A model generated the notes under the pieces. The model was not told where the DNA came from. It searched no databases and was given only the letters and a program-made list of their open reading frames with translations. Position numbers and translations under genes: made by a program. Positions 15,914 through 23,008 of a DNA stretch of 41,735 nt are shown one piece after another. Position 1 is the first letter of the stretch. Every line of letters begins with the position of its first letter. The DNA is from an uncultured Dialister sp. (GTDB lineage Bacteria > Bacillota > Negativicutes > Veillonellales > Dialisteraceae): contig CAKQBK010000011.1 in the NCBI GenBank assembly GCA_934216155.1, positions 1 to 41,735 of the forward strand, given 5' to 3'.

Positions 15914-16208
15914 CAAGGTTCTAAGGGTTCTGAAGGTTCAAAGGGTTCTCAGGTTTCTCGAATGTGGTGAATGACCGCTGGCTATTCATTGAGGCTGAGG
16001 GTTAGGAGCGCTTATAAACCTTAAACCAATAGTATTTCCTGGACGTGCTAGTTGGCAATGATGAACTCGGAGAATAAACCCTAAAACCATTAGGCATAGT
16101 CATGCTTTATGGCTTCTCGGATGTGTGTATGGACGTAAACGTATTCATCCTATTCGAGAACCTTCAGAACCCTTAGAACCTTTAGCAACCTGAGTAACCT
16201 TTCATCTA
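15914..16208. repeat. 9-bp-unit fold-back element interrupted by other repeat DNA
   Basis: Left arm with GGTTCTAAGGGTTCTGAAGG (15918-15960) and centre TCGAATG are separated from the right arm (CATTCGAG... wait-free form ATTCGAGAACCTTCAGAACC, 16149-16200) by about 150 bp. That DNA holds TTATAAACC TTAAACCAAT and GAACTCGGAG...AAACCCTAAAACCATT, which resemble the arms of the large palindrome at 10967. Confidence 0.75.
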
Positions 16209-16244
16209 CACATAATCAGAAACAGAGCAGCAGGGGGAGAGATT

Positions 16245-17168
16245 ATGGATTATAGACATTTAAAATATTTCATGGAAGTGGCAGAACAGAAAAGTTTCAG
16301 TAAAGCCGCTCGCAATCTACATATTTCACAGTCAGCCATCAGCCGCATGATCAAGTCACTGGAAGATGAACTGGGGGTGACACTGTTTGTTCGCAATGCG
16401 AAAACAGTGGAAATCACTGCGCCAGGAACCATTTTCTTAAACTATGCCAAGCGGTGTCTTTTTGTTTTTGAACATCTGAAACAGGACTTTGAAAACGAAT
16501 TCAATCTGAAACAGGACACCATCGAAATTGGCCTGCCGCCGATTACCGATGCCCATGTATTTGCGAAACTCTTAGGGGAATTTAAGAGAAATTATCCGCA
16601 GATTGCTATCAAACTCTATGAACACGGATCCAAAGTGATTGAAACCTCTGTGCAGGAAGGCATCATCGATGTGGGCATCATCTGCACCATTCCAAATAAA
16701 GATTTCGAGTCCTTCTTCCTTTCCGAAGATGAAATGTGCGTGGTCATGCCGAAAGGTTACCCGCTGGAAGAAAATAAAGTGGTGCCTATGAAACTCCTGG
16801 CCGACTACCCGCTGGTGCTCTATCGGGATGATTTCAACCTGCATGACGACATTCTCTCCAACTGCAAGAAAATTGGCTTCACACCAAAAATCGTATTTGA
16901 AACCAGCCAGCGTGAACTGATGCTGCAGACCGTAGCCAGCGGCCTGGGCGTAGCTATCCTGCCATCTCGCCTGTGCCCGCACAACAGCGAAGACAGCCGC
17001 GTGGTGACCCGCGTCATGACCGAACCGAGAATGACCCACCATCTGTATGCCATTTGGAAAAAAGGCCGCTACCTCTCCCGTGCTGCGCGCCTGTGGATTG
17101 AATTCACCAAGGATCATCTGACACTTCTGAACGACAATACGAAGTTGGATGATGAAATGAGAAAATAG
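16245..17168 (+). CDS. LysR-family transcriptional regulator
   Basis: 307 aa. N-terminal winged helix-turn-helix at residues about 18-37 (FSKAARNLHISQSAISRMIK), the most conserved LysR stretch, followed by the linker and a two-lobed effector domain (ITDAHVFAKLLGEFKRNYPQ; LPSRLCP near 250). Such proteins bind DNA as tetramers and sense a small metabolite. Start supported by GGGGGAGAG before the ATG. It is co-directional with a small membrane-protein gene 8 nt downstream and not divergent from a clear target, so the regulated genes are not obvious. Effector unknown. Confidence 0.93.
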   Translation: MDYRHLKYFMEVAEQKSFSKAARNLHISQSAISRMIKSLEDELGVTLFVRNAKTVEITAPGTIFLNYAKRCLFVFEHLKQDFENEFNLKQDTIEIGLPPITDAHVFAKLLGEFKRNYPQIAIKLYEHGSKVIETSVQEGIIDVGIICTIPNKDFESFFLSEDEMCVVMPKGYPLEENKVVPMKLLADYPLVLYRDDFNLHDDILSNCKKIGFTPKIVFETSQRELMLQTVASGLGVAILPSRLCPHNSEDSRVVTRVMTEPRMTHHLYAIWKKGRYLSRAARLWIEFTKDHLTLLNDNTKLDDEMRK

Positions 17169-17176
17169 GAATCTCC

Positions 17177-17473
17177 ATGAAAGACTGGAAAGAAACAATC
17201 AAGTGGCAAGATAGGAAATACTTGTATATCACTGTGGTGCTTTTAATAGCCATGGTGGTGTACCAGCAATTCCTCATTACCGACTTGCAAGAACGAATGA
17301 TGAATGTAGAATCCTCTGCCTACGATGACCAACTGAACGACATTCGCTACGAAGCAGAAACAGCCCTTCGCCAGAACGAAGAACAGGATAAGGATATTTA
17401 CCTGCTGCAGAAACACAGCGCCGACCAGCAGTACCGCACCATGGGACTGGAATGGGATGTGTATGGGAAGTGA
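17177..17473 (+). CDS. Small single-pass membrane protein with coiled-coil tail
   Basis: 98 aa, family not recognised. A charged N-terminus (KDWKETIKWQDRK) is followed by one membrane segment at residues about 15-32 and a charged helical tail (about 36-85) rich in Glu, Gln and Asp with heptad-like leucine spacing, likely a coiled coil. It starts 8 nt after the lysR stop with an AGGAA-type ribosome site, so the two genes are almost certainly co-transcribed. The hairpin at 17784 is a likely operon end. Function unknown. Confidence 0.75.
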   Translation: MKDWKETIKWQDRKYLYITVVLLIAMVVYQQFLITDLQERMMNVESSAYDDQLNDIRYEAETALRQNEEQDKDIYLLQKHSADQQYRTMGLEWDVYGK

Positions 17474-17511
17474 TTAGTAGCTGGTGACTGGTGACTAGTG
17501 ACTGGGAATTT
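17470..17511. repeat. Heptad array (GGTGACT type)
   Basis: GATTAGTAGCTGGTGACTGG and further GTGACTA/GTGACTG heptads directly after the small membrane-protein gene, without a paired arm. Confidence 0.75.
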
Positions 17512-17537
17512 TAGGTATTAGAAAATGAGACTCCTAG

Positions 17538-17752
17538 CGTAATCTGTCATTTCGAGCGATGGGATTCATGCTTTCTGGTACTATCGGGTAGTTCAGGACC
17601 ATGTTGAACAAAAGTGGAGAAATCTTGTGACTCTAGCGAGATTATCGAAAGAGTCACAAGATTTCTCCACTTCTGTCTAACATAGTCGCTTGCATCTTTT
17701 TTGATATTTAGCACGAATCCCATCGGTCGAAATGACAATGGGATTTCATACG
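17538..17752. repeat. GGTCGAAATGAC palindrome, orientation A
   Basis: Outer arms GTCATTTCGAGCGATGGGATT (from 17547) and AATCCCATCGGTCGAAATGA (to 17736); inner arms AGTGGAGAAATCTTGTGACTC and its inverse around 17612-17680. The two loops differ, giving the element a direction; compared with the copy at 26263 it is inverted. Confidence 0.9.
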
Positions 17753-17783
17753 GTATTTGTTAACTTCACAATTTGAATGCATG

Positions 17784-17823
17784 AAAAGTGATTATTTTCA
17801 ATAATGAAATAATCGCTTTTTTA
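17784..17823 (+). terminator. Terminator of the lysR operon
   Basis: AAAGTGATTATT (17785-17796) pairs with AATAATCGCTTT (17809-17820), followed by a T run. Confidence 0.8.
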
Positions 17824-18003
17824 TTTGGGGACAAGCAAGAGTCGTTAAGCGTTTTGTTGCGTGTATATTTTGTATATTCAAGATGAATTATAAGAAATTA
17901 ATTTACATTCGATAAAATCGAATTATTTTCAATCTATTTCATATATAATATTCATTTAAATAGAAACAATTCTGAATAAAACAAAGAAATTTATGAATAA
18001 ATA

Positions 18004-18032
18004 TTGACATACGTGTATAAACATGCTATCAT
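18004..18032 (+). promoter_or_regulatory. Promoter of the polar amino-acid binding protein
   Basis: -35 TTGACA (18004-18009), 17-bp spacer, -10 TATCAT (18027-18032). It lies over 200 nt before the start codon, so the fold-back element at 18108 should be in the mRNA leader. Confidence 0.85.
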
Positions 18033-18107
18033 TTATGCATACAAAAACAAAGGCCCGAAAATGGATCATGTCGTTTATGGCTTGAGCGAGTAGGGATGTT
18101 TTTCATA

Positions 18108-18240
18108 GTAATGGAAGGGTTCTGAAGGTTCTAAGGGTTCTTAGGTTCCTCGAATGAGATGTTAGTACTAGCGCTGATTAGCACATTGGAGAAACGTGAG
18201 AGACCTTGGAAACTTGAGTAACCTGAGCAACATATCAAAG
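18108..18240. repeat. 9-bp-unit fold-back element in an mRNA leader
   Basis: Left units GGTTCTGAAGGTTCTAAGGG, centre CTCGAATGAG...GCACATTGGAG, right units AACTTGAGTAACCTGAGCAA up to about 12 nt before the Shine-Dalgarno. Confidence 0.88.
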
Positions 18241-18255
18241 AAGGGGTGCATGAAC

Positions 18256-19119
18256 ATGATGAAACAGAGCAAACTTTTCAAATTGGCAGTATTGGGGATG
18301 GCAGCAGCGGCTGCCTTTACTATGGCAGGTTGCGGTGGGGACAGCAAACCGGCTGCTTCTTCTCAGGCTAGCACACAGAAAGAAAGCCCGCTGATGCAGA
18401 AGATTAAGAAGGAAGGCAAATTGGTGGTTGGTACCGCTTCCGGTTACCCGCCATATGAATTTGTAGATACCTCCGTTGGCGAAAAGAAAGTCATCGGTAT
18501 CGATATGGAATTGGCACAGAAGGTGGCCGATAAACTGGGCGTTAAACTGGAAGTGCAGGATATGAATTTCCAGGCATTGCTCACCTCTCTCACCAGTGGC
18601 AAGGTGGATTTGGCTATCGCTGGTATCAACCCCACCGATGAACGTAAGAAGACCATGGATTTCTCTGATAACTATCTGCCAACAGAACAGATGGTAATTA
18701 TCAGAAAAGATGACGCTGATAAGTACAAGAAGGTAGAAGACCTCTATGGCAAGACCATCGGTGTTCAGAAGTCCACCACACAGGAAGCACTGGCTAAGGA
18801 ACAGATCAAAGATGCGAAAATCGTAGGTTTGGCTCATGTGCCGGAAGTGGTACTGGAACTGAAACATGGCAAAGTCGATGGCTTGGTTGTGGAAGGAATC
18901 GTAGGCCAGCAGTACGTGATTTTCAACGATGACCTGATGTTCTCGGATATCAAATTCCCGAATGCAGTGAAGAACTCCGCTACTGCTATCCAGAAGGGCA
19001 ATGAAGACGTCCTGGCTGTAGTGAATGAAGTGATCAAAGAAAATACCGACAATGGCAACTTCAAGAAATGGACCGAAGAATACAGTAAGAAAGCCGTAGC
19101 AAACGCAGATAATAAATAA
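18256..19119 (+). CDS. Polar amino-acid ABC transporter substrate-binding lipoprotein
   Basis: 287 aa. Start placed at the ATG at 18256, 9 nt after AAGGGG; an ATG at 18250 is also possible. A hydrophobic leader ends in a lipobox MAGC with Cys26. The mature part is a family-3 solute-binding protein (HisJ/GlnH group): GKLVVGTASGYPPYEF, IGIDMELAQKVADKLGVKLE, SGKVDLAIAGINPTDERKK and a C-terminal FKKWTEEYSKK. It binds a polar amino acid outside the membrane and delivers it to an ABC permease. No permease or ATPase is adjacent; the gene ends in its own terminator. Confidence 0.93.
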   Translation: MMKQSKLFKLAVLGMAAAAAFTMAGCGGDSKPAASSQASTQKESPLMQKIKKEGKLVVGTASGYPPYEFVDTSVGEKKVIGIDMELAQKVADKLGVKLEVQDMNFQALLTSLTSGKVDLAIAGINPTDERKKTMDFSDNYLPTEQMVIIRKDDADKYKKVEDLYGKTIGVQKSTTQEALAKEQIKDAKIVGLAHVPEVVLELKHGKVDGLVVEGIVGQQYVIFNDDLMFSDIKFPNAVKNSATAIQKGNEDVLAVVNEVIKENTDNGNFKKWTEEYSKKAVANADNK

Positions 19120-19131
19120 TTCTTTGGCAAG

Positions 19132-19169
19132 AAAAGGGTGTGGAGGCTCTTGGCTTTCACACCCTTTTT
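19132..19169 (+). terminator. Terminator of the binding-protein gene
   Basis: AAAAGGGTGTG (19132-19142) pairs with CACACCC (19158-19164), then TTTTT. Confidence 0.92.
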
Positions 19170-19174
19170 AATGC

Positions 19175-19512
19175 AGTGAGGAGTTAGGAATGAGGAGTGA
19201 GGAGTGAAGGTGGCGGCGCACAATATTTGGAAGCGCCGCAAATATAAAAGGTTATGATTGTGCAATTTTCTTCTTTATAACATAGAAAAAACAGGACTTG
19301 CGACTGGGTTAAAAAGGTTATAAAAGGGTATAAAAGGTTATGTCACTAGCGGAAATCCCATAACCTTTTGTAACCTTTATAACCTTGTCTCACGCCATAG
19401 CTGCTAAATGTTAGAAAAATGAAGCAGCAGAATAATAACCTTTTATAAGCGGGCACTTTATAATTTATGCGTCGCTACCATTACTTCACTTTTCACTTCT
19501 AACTAAAAAGTC
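19175..19512. repeat. Composite fold-back: heptad arms, GCGCC collar, GGTTAT core
   Basis: Left heptads GGAGTTAGGAATGAGGAGTG (from 19181), collar GCGGCGC...GCGCCGC (19213-19239), roughly 10-bp units GGTTATAAAAGGGTATAAAAGG (about 19316-19340) with the inverse CATAACCTTTTGTAACC (19369-19388), and a right arm ACTTCACTTTTCACTTCTAA (19483-19503). Fills most of the 508-base gap before lysA. Confidence 0.8.
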
Positions 19513-19534
19513 CTAGGCAATCCCAATTCTTCTA

Positions 19535-19543
19535 TGTTATAAT
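19535..19543 (+). promoter_or_regulatory. Extended -10 promoter candidate for lysA
   Basis: TGTTATAAT, a full extended -10, 135 nt before the start codon; no good -35. Confidence 0.5.
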
Positions 19544-19577
19544 AAAACATCTAACTATCACGATATATTAGGAAGTT

Positions 19578-19650
19578 TGATGATTCGTGACTGTTGATTA
19601 GTGACTAGGGATTCACCCCCCAGTCACCAGTCACCAGTCTACTAGTCACT
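19578..19650. repeat. Heptad palindrome in the probable lysA leader
   Basis: GATTCGTGACTGTTGATTAG and GTGACTAGGGATTC on the left, CCAGTCACCAGTCACCAGTC on the right, ending 28 nt before the start codon. Confidence 0.8.
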
Positions 19651-19677
19651 GTTTTCCCAGAAAGAAGGTCCCGCCGG

Positions 19678-20958
19678 ATGAACGAAAAGAAAATTCCATT
19701 TAGTGATGAATTGATTCGCCAGGTTGCTGCCACCTATGGCACACCTTTCCATATTTACGATGAAAAAGGCATTTTGGAAAATATGAAACGGCTGCAGAAG
19801 GCATTCTCTTGGAATCCCAATTTCCATGAATACTTCGCCGTGAAAGCCACCCCAAATCCTTGGATCATGAAGAGTCTGAAAACACTGAATGTCGGTGCAG
19901 ACTGCAGCTCCATGGCAGAATTGGTTCTGTCTGAAACCGTAGGTATCACAGGAGATAACATTGTATTTTCTTCCAACGATACCCCTGATGAAGAATTTAA
20001 GAAGGCCTATGAACTGGGCGCTATTATGAACCTGGACGATATTTCCAACCTGGACGACATGGAACGTCTTCAGATGGTACCGGAAAAAATTTGCTTCCGT
20101 TACAACCCAGGACCGGACATGGCTCGTGGGAACGACATCATCGGCAAACCGGAAGAAGCAAAATATGGCATGACCCGTCCGCAGCTCCTGCAGGCTGTAG
20201 AATGGGCAAAGAATAAAGGTATTTCCTATATCGGCATTCACACCATGGTTATTTCTGCAGAACTGCAGCTGCCAGGCCTTCTGGGCACCATCAGCATGAT
20301 GTTTGACTTGGCCAATGAAATTAAGGAAAAACTGGGTGTTACTGTTTCCTTTATCGACTTCGGCGGCGGCATCGGTATTCCTTACCGTCCGGAACAGGAT
20401 CCGGTGGACCTGGAAGGCTTGGGCGAAGGGGCAAAGAAACTCTTCGACGAAAAAATGGCTGGCAAAGGTTTCGACCATACCCGTATTTCCTTTGAATGTG
20501 GCCGTATGGTCACTGGCCCTTACGGCTTCCTGGTGACTAAAGCCATTCATTACAAACACATTTACAGAGACTACATCGGCACCGATGCTTGCATGGCTGA
20601 CCTGATGCGTCCAGGTATGTATGGTGCGTACCATCATATCACTGTGCTGGGCAAGGCTGATGCGCCGAAGGATCACGTGTACGATGTGACCGGTTCTCTG
20701 TGCGAAAACTGCGATAAATTTGCTATCCAGAGAGAATTGCCAGAAATTGAAATGGGTGACCTCATCGTCATTCACGATACCGGCGCTCATGGTCACAGCA
20801 TGGGGTACAATTACAATGGCCGTCTCCGTCACCAGGAAATTATGGTTCACGAAGATGGTTCCATCCAGCAGATTCGTAAGAATGAAACCCTGTCCAATCT
20901 GTTCGCTACCCTCGATTTCCCTGGATTGAAAGAAAATACCGCGAAGGTGGAGAAATAA
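19678..20958 (+). CDS. lysA: Diaminopimelate decarboxylase-like PLP enzyme
   Basis: 426 aa. Fold-type III PLP decarboxylase. The PLP-binding lysine is Lys56 in YFAVKATPNP, followed by GADCSSMAEL, the phosphate-binding glycine loop DFGGGIGIPY, and a C-terminal active-site block SLCENCDKFAIQRELP ending in HDTGAHGHSMGYNYNG. LysA converts meso-diaminopimelate to lysine. Two motifs differ from the textbook enzyme: the usual HxHIGS is IHTMVIS here, and CESGD is CENCD. They are coherent replacements inside an intact protein, so this is probably a LysA subgroup, but another diamino-acid decarboxylase is possible. A weak AGAAGG ribosome site precedes the ATG. Confidence 0.85.
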   Translation: MNEKKIPFSDELIRQVAATYGTPFHIYDEKGILENMKRLQKAFSWNPNFHEYFAVKATPNPWIMKSLKTLNVGADCSSMAELVLSETVGITGDNIVFSSNDTPDEEFKKAYELGAIMNLDDISNLDDMERLQMVPEKICFRYNPGPDMARGNDIIGKPEEAKYGMTRPQLLQAVEWAKNKGISYIGIHTMVISAELQLPGLLGTISMMFDLANEIKEKLGVTVSFIDFGGGIGIPYRPEQDPVDLEGLGEGAKKLFDEKMAGKGFDHTRISFECGRMVTGPYGFLVTKAIHYKHIYRDYIGTDACMADLMRPGMYGAYHHITVLGKADAPKDHVYDVTGSLCENCDKFAIQRELPEIEMGDLIVIHDTGAHGHSMGYNYNGRLRHQEIMVHEDGSIQQIRKNETLSNLFATLDFPGLKENTAKVEK

Positions 20959-20963
20959 TATTT

Positions 20964-21060
20964 TTAAGCGGTATGTTTCATCTGGAATACAATGATAGCG
21001 AAAAAGGGTTATACTCTATGATTTCTGCTATGTAACAAATCAAATAGACCGCTTATCAAA
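20964..21060. repeat. Small element bounded by AAGCGGTAT / ACCGCTTAT
   Basis: TTTAAGCGGTATG on the left and AGACCGCTTATC on the right enclose about 70 bp with no ORF. AAGCGGTAT also begins the flanks of the palindromes at 11088 and 11158, and AAGTGGTAT that at 26266. Confidence 0.55.
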
Positions 21061-21061
21061 G

Positions 21062-21455
21062 TAATGCTGTTAAGTTAAGGATTTGCGTTAATAGACATGA
21101 TTCCGCTAGTGGGGACAGGTTGCTCAAGTTTCTAAGGGTTCTCAGGTTGCTCAGGTTCTCCGAATGTGCCGATAGACGCTAGCGTTATTAGCTCATTCGA
21201 GAAACGTGAGAAACCTCAGTATCCTGAGAAACCTGAGTAACCTTTGCATCAGTAGAAATCATCGCATATTTCGCTTAAGGAAACACTGATTTAATCATTA
21301 TCTTGAATTATTCTTGAATTTTTATTCAAAACGAGGAAAGGAAATCCGCGAATAGCGAGCTATTTAAGGATTTTCTTGACGATGTTATGGATAAAAATTC
21401 ATATAATTCCAGATGCCTTGATTAAATCAGCGTTTCCTTAACTTAATAGCATTGC
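21062..21455. repeat. 9-bp-unit fold-back element carrying a MITE insertion
   Basis: Nearly identical to the copy at 4432-4665 in its arms, 9-bp units and centre, up to ATCGCATATTTCGCTTAA. There a 159-bp sequence is inserted, after which TTAACTTAATAGCATTGC continues the original right arm. Confidence 0.93.
21275..21441. mobile_element. 159-bp MITE-like insertion with TTAA target duplication
   Basis: Terminal inverted repeats GGAAACACTGATTTAATCA (21279-21297) and TGATTAAATCAGCGTTTCC (21419-21437), with one mismatch in the best-paired part. Flanked by TTAA on both sides (21275-21278 and 21438-21441). The related element at 4432 shows the corresponding uninserted sequence with one TTAA at this point. 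Inner segments (TTGAATTTTTAT and ATAAAAATTCATA) also pair, so the whole element is a fold-back. It encodes no protein. Confidence 0.93.
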
Positions 21456-21465
21456 TTACCAAAGG

Positions 21466-21518
21466 GGATAAGGGGTTATAGAAGGTTATGCTTTTATAGA
21501 TAGCCTTCTATAGCCCTT
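21466..21518 (+). terminator. Terminator-like hairpin
   Basis: AAGGGGTTATAGAAGG faces CCTTCTATAGCCCTTTTTT. It could end lysA transcription, but may be a repeat-derived hairpin. Confidence 0.5.
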
Positions 21519-21520
21519 TT

Positions 21521-21578
21521 TTGTTGTTAGTTGATTGAATTTGGCAATCAGCAACTAACAACTAACAACCAACAACCA
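21521..21578. repeat. Heptad palindrome (AACAACC type)
   Basis: TTGTTGTTAGTTGATTGAAT on the left and CAGCAACTAACAACTAACAA on the right, ahead of the carbonic anhydrase-like gene. Confidence 0.8.
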
Positions 21579-21789
21579 GTCGGCTTCGTGCTCACGAAAA
21601 GGAAATGTCTGCGCATGTATTATATATCTAAAAAAGAGATACATTTTTATTAATATCTAAAATTCTCATAGAAAAACTGGACAGCGTATAGTATAATATG
21701 GATACAGATAGTGAAAGTTCTATTTGATGAGCAGAAAGGCTGTGTGCCTTTCCCACATTATGCACTACTTTTTCAAAGGAGGAGTTACT

Positions 21790-22347
21790 ATGTATACTTT
21801 TTCTGGTACTGAATTTAAAGGAAAACATCCGACCATTGATCCCAATTCTTTTGTGGCAGGAAATGCCTTTCTGTCCGGTGATGTTCGGGTAGGCAAATAT
21901 GCCAGCATCTGGCCTGGTGTGGTGGCCAGAGGAGATGTGAATTATATTTCCATCGGCGAATGCAGCAACGTGCAGGATCTGTGCTGTCTCCATGTAGCGG
22001 ATGAACACCCATGTGTCATTGGGGATTATGTCACCATTGGTCATTGTGCTTGCGTACATGCTTGCACCATCGAAGACCATGTGCTGGTAGGTATGCATGC
22101 TACCATCCTGGATGGTGCGAAGATTGGTAGAGGTTCTATCATCGCTGCTGGTGCATTGGTTCTTGGCGGCACTGTGATTCCACCGAACTCTCTCGTAGTG
22201 GGCGTACCGGGCAAAGTGGTTCGCACCATTGATAAAGTGAAAAATATCCATGCCCAGGCTTTGAAATACAAATGCGAATGGGCCATCGGCTATGGTTGCA
22301 AACCGGATATCGATGGAGAATTGTATCATGGAGAACCGATTGTGTAA
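21790..22347 (+). CDS. Gamma carbonic anhydrase-like hexapeptide-repeat protein
   Basis: 185 aa. Start at 21790 because GGAGGAG precedes it; an open extension of 22 codons upstream lacks a ribosome site. The protein is a left-handed beta-helix made of hexapeptide repeats (IGDYVTIGHCACVHACTIEDHVL region). Three histidines, His68 (DLCCLH), His85 and His90 (GHCACVHAC), occupy the usual zinc-ligand positions, and ARGDV supplies the conserved Arg and Asp. Family roles range from reversible CO2 hydration to poorly known acyl-transfer functions, so activity is not certain. It forms trimers in known members. Single-gene unit with terminator. Confidence 0.9.
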   Translation: MYTFSGTEFKGKHPTIDPNSFVAGNAFLSGDVRVGKYASIWPGVVARGDVNYISIGECSNVQDLCCLHVADEHPCVIGDYVTIGHCACVHACTIEDHVLVGMHATILDGAKIGRGSIIAAGALVLGGTVIPPNSLVVGVPGKVVRTIDKVKNIHAQALKYKCEWAIGYGCKPDIDGELYHGEPIV

Positions 22348-22372
22348 TCTTTGGTAGGCCGTATGCAGTAGG

Positions 22373-22410
22373 CGGTAGGCAGTGAAGTTTTCGCTGCTTA
22401 CCGTTTTTTT
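22373..22410 (+). terminator. Terminator of the carbonic anhydrase-like gene
   Basis: CGGTAGGCAG (22373-22382) pairs with CTGCTTACCG (22394-22403), followed by seven T. The left arm lies in a GTAGGCC/GTAGGCG heptad run. Confidence 0.9.
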
Positions 22411-22413
22411 AGT

Positions 22414-22460
22414 GGTGTCTAGGGATTAGTAGCTAGGCCTTAGGGGTTAGGAATTAGGTT
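22414..22460. repeat. Heptad array (CTAGGGATTAG type)
   Basis: CTAGGGATTAGTAGCTAGGC followed by TTAGGGG/TTAGGAA units. Confidence 0.8.
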
Positions 22461-22469
22461 TGTGTAGCG

Positions 22470-22664
22470 GCATTTGCACTTGCGGCTACCCTCTTCCTTT
22501 GGAAGGGGGGCAGGGGGGATAGCTCGCACTGGTGAGAGGCATTGTGATGTGATACATCATGCTGTCGGCGTTCTGCGAAAGCGGCTAGTCAAACAACTCT
22601 TCTTCGTCGGCCTATCCCCGGCTCGCAAGCGAGCCTGCCCCTTCCTGAGGAAGGGGCTTTCCAG
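22470..22664. repeat. CTTCCTTTGGAAGGGGG repeat, copy 1
   Basis: About 195 bp, matching 41388-41573 closely at both ends (TACCCTCTTCCTTTGGAAGG; GGGGGGATAGCTCGCACTGG; CCTATCCCCGGCTCGCAAGC; CTTCCTGAGGAAGGGGC) but less in the middle. The two ends are inverted with respect to each other, and no ORF is supported. Confidence 0.93.
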
Positions 22665-22705
22665 CTGAATAGAACCGTTATGGGAGAACTCAGCCATTCC
22701 CTTTA

Positions 22706-22806
22706 CCGCTACTGCTTTGAGATTTCTCCACTTTTATCCAACATAGCACTGGATTACACTGTTTAGTCAACAAGCACAAATCCCGTCGGTCGAAATGACG
22801 GTGACC
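22706..22806. repeat. GGTCGAAATGAC palindrome, half copy
   Basis: GAGATTTCTCCACTTTTATC, CAACATAGC and CCCGTCGGTCGAAATGACGG match the right half of the elements at 17538 and 26263; the left half is missing. Confidence 0.85.
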
Positions 22807-22818
22807 GCCAGAGACACT

Positions 22819-22957
22819 TTTTCCTAATCCCTAGCTACGAATCCCTAGTTACTTTCCCTTTTTTATTGTTCTTGACTATGTTATAATCAATCGGTGAAAA
22901 GACAGACGGGAATACAACGGATACTATTTGTGACCAGTCACCAGTCACTAGTCACCA
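22819..22957 (+). promoter_or_regulatory. Leader of the glycosyltransferase gene: extended -10 and heptads
   Basis: CTAATCCCTAGCTACGAATC heptads (22825-22850), an extended -10 TGTTATAAT (22879-22887), then ACCAGTCACCAGTCACTAGT heptads (22932-22957) between promoter and start codon. Confidence 0.55.
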
Positions 22958-23008
22958 AATAAATTTTCATCGCAACGTTTACACGTATTTTAAAAAGGGA
23001 GACATGGA

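Noticed and set aside
19642..20850. 402-codon minus-strand open frame
   Set aside because: Antisense to the lysA-like gene; no ribosome site and an implausible composition rich in His and Phe.
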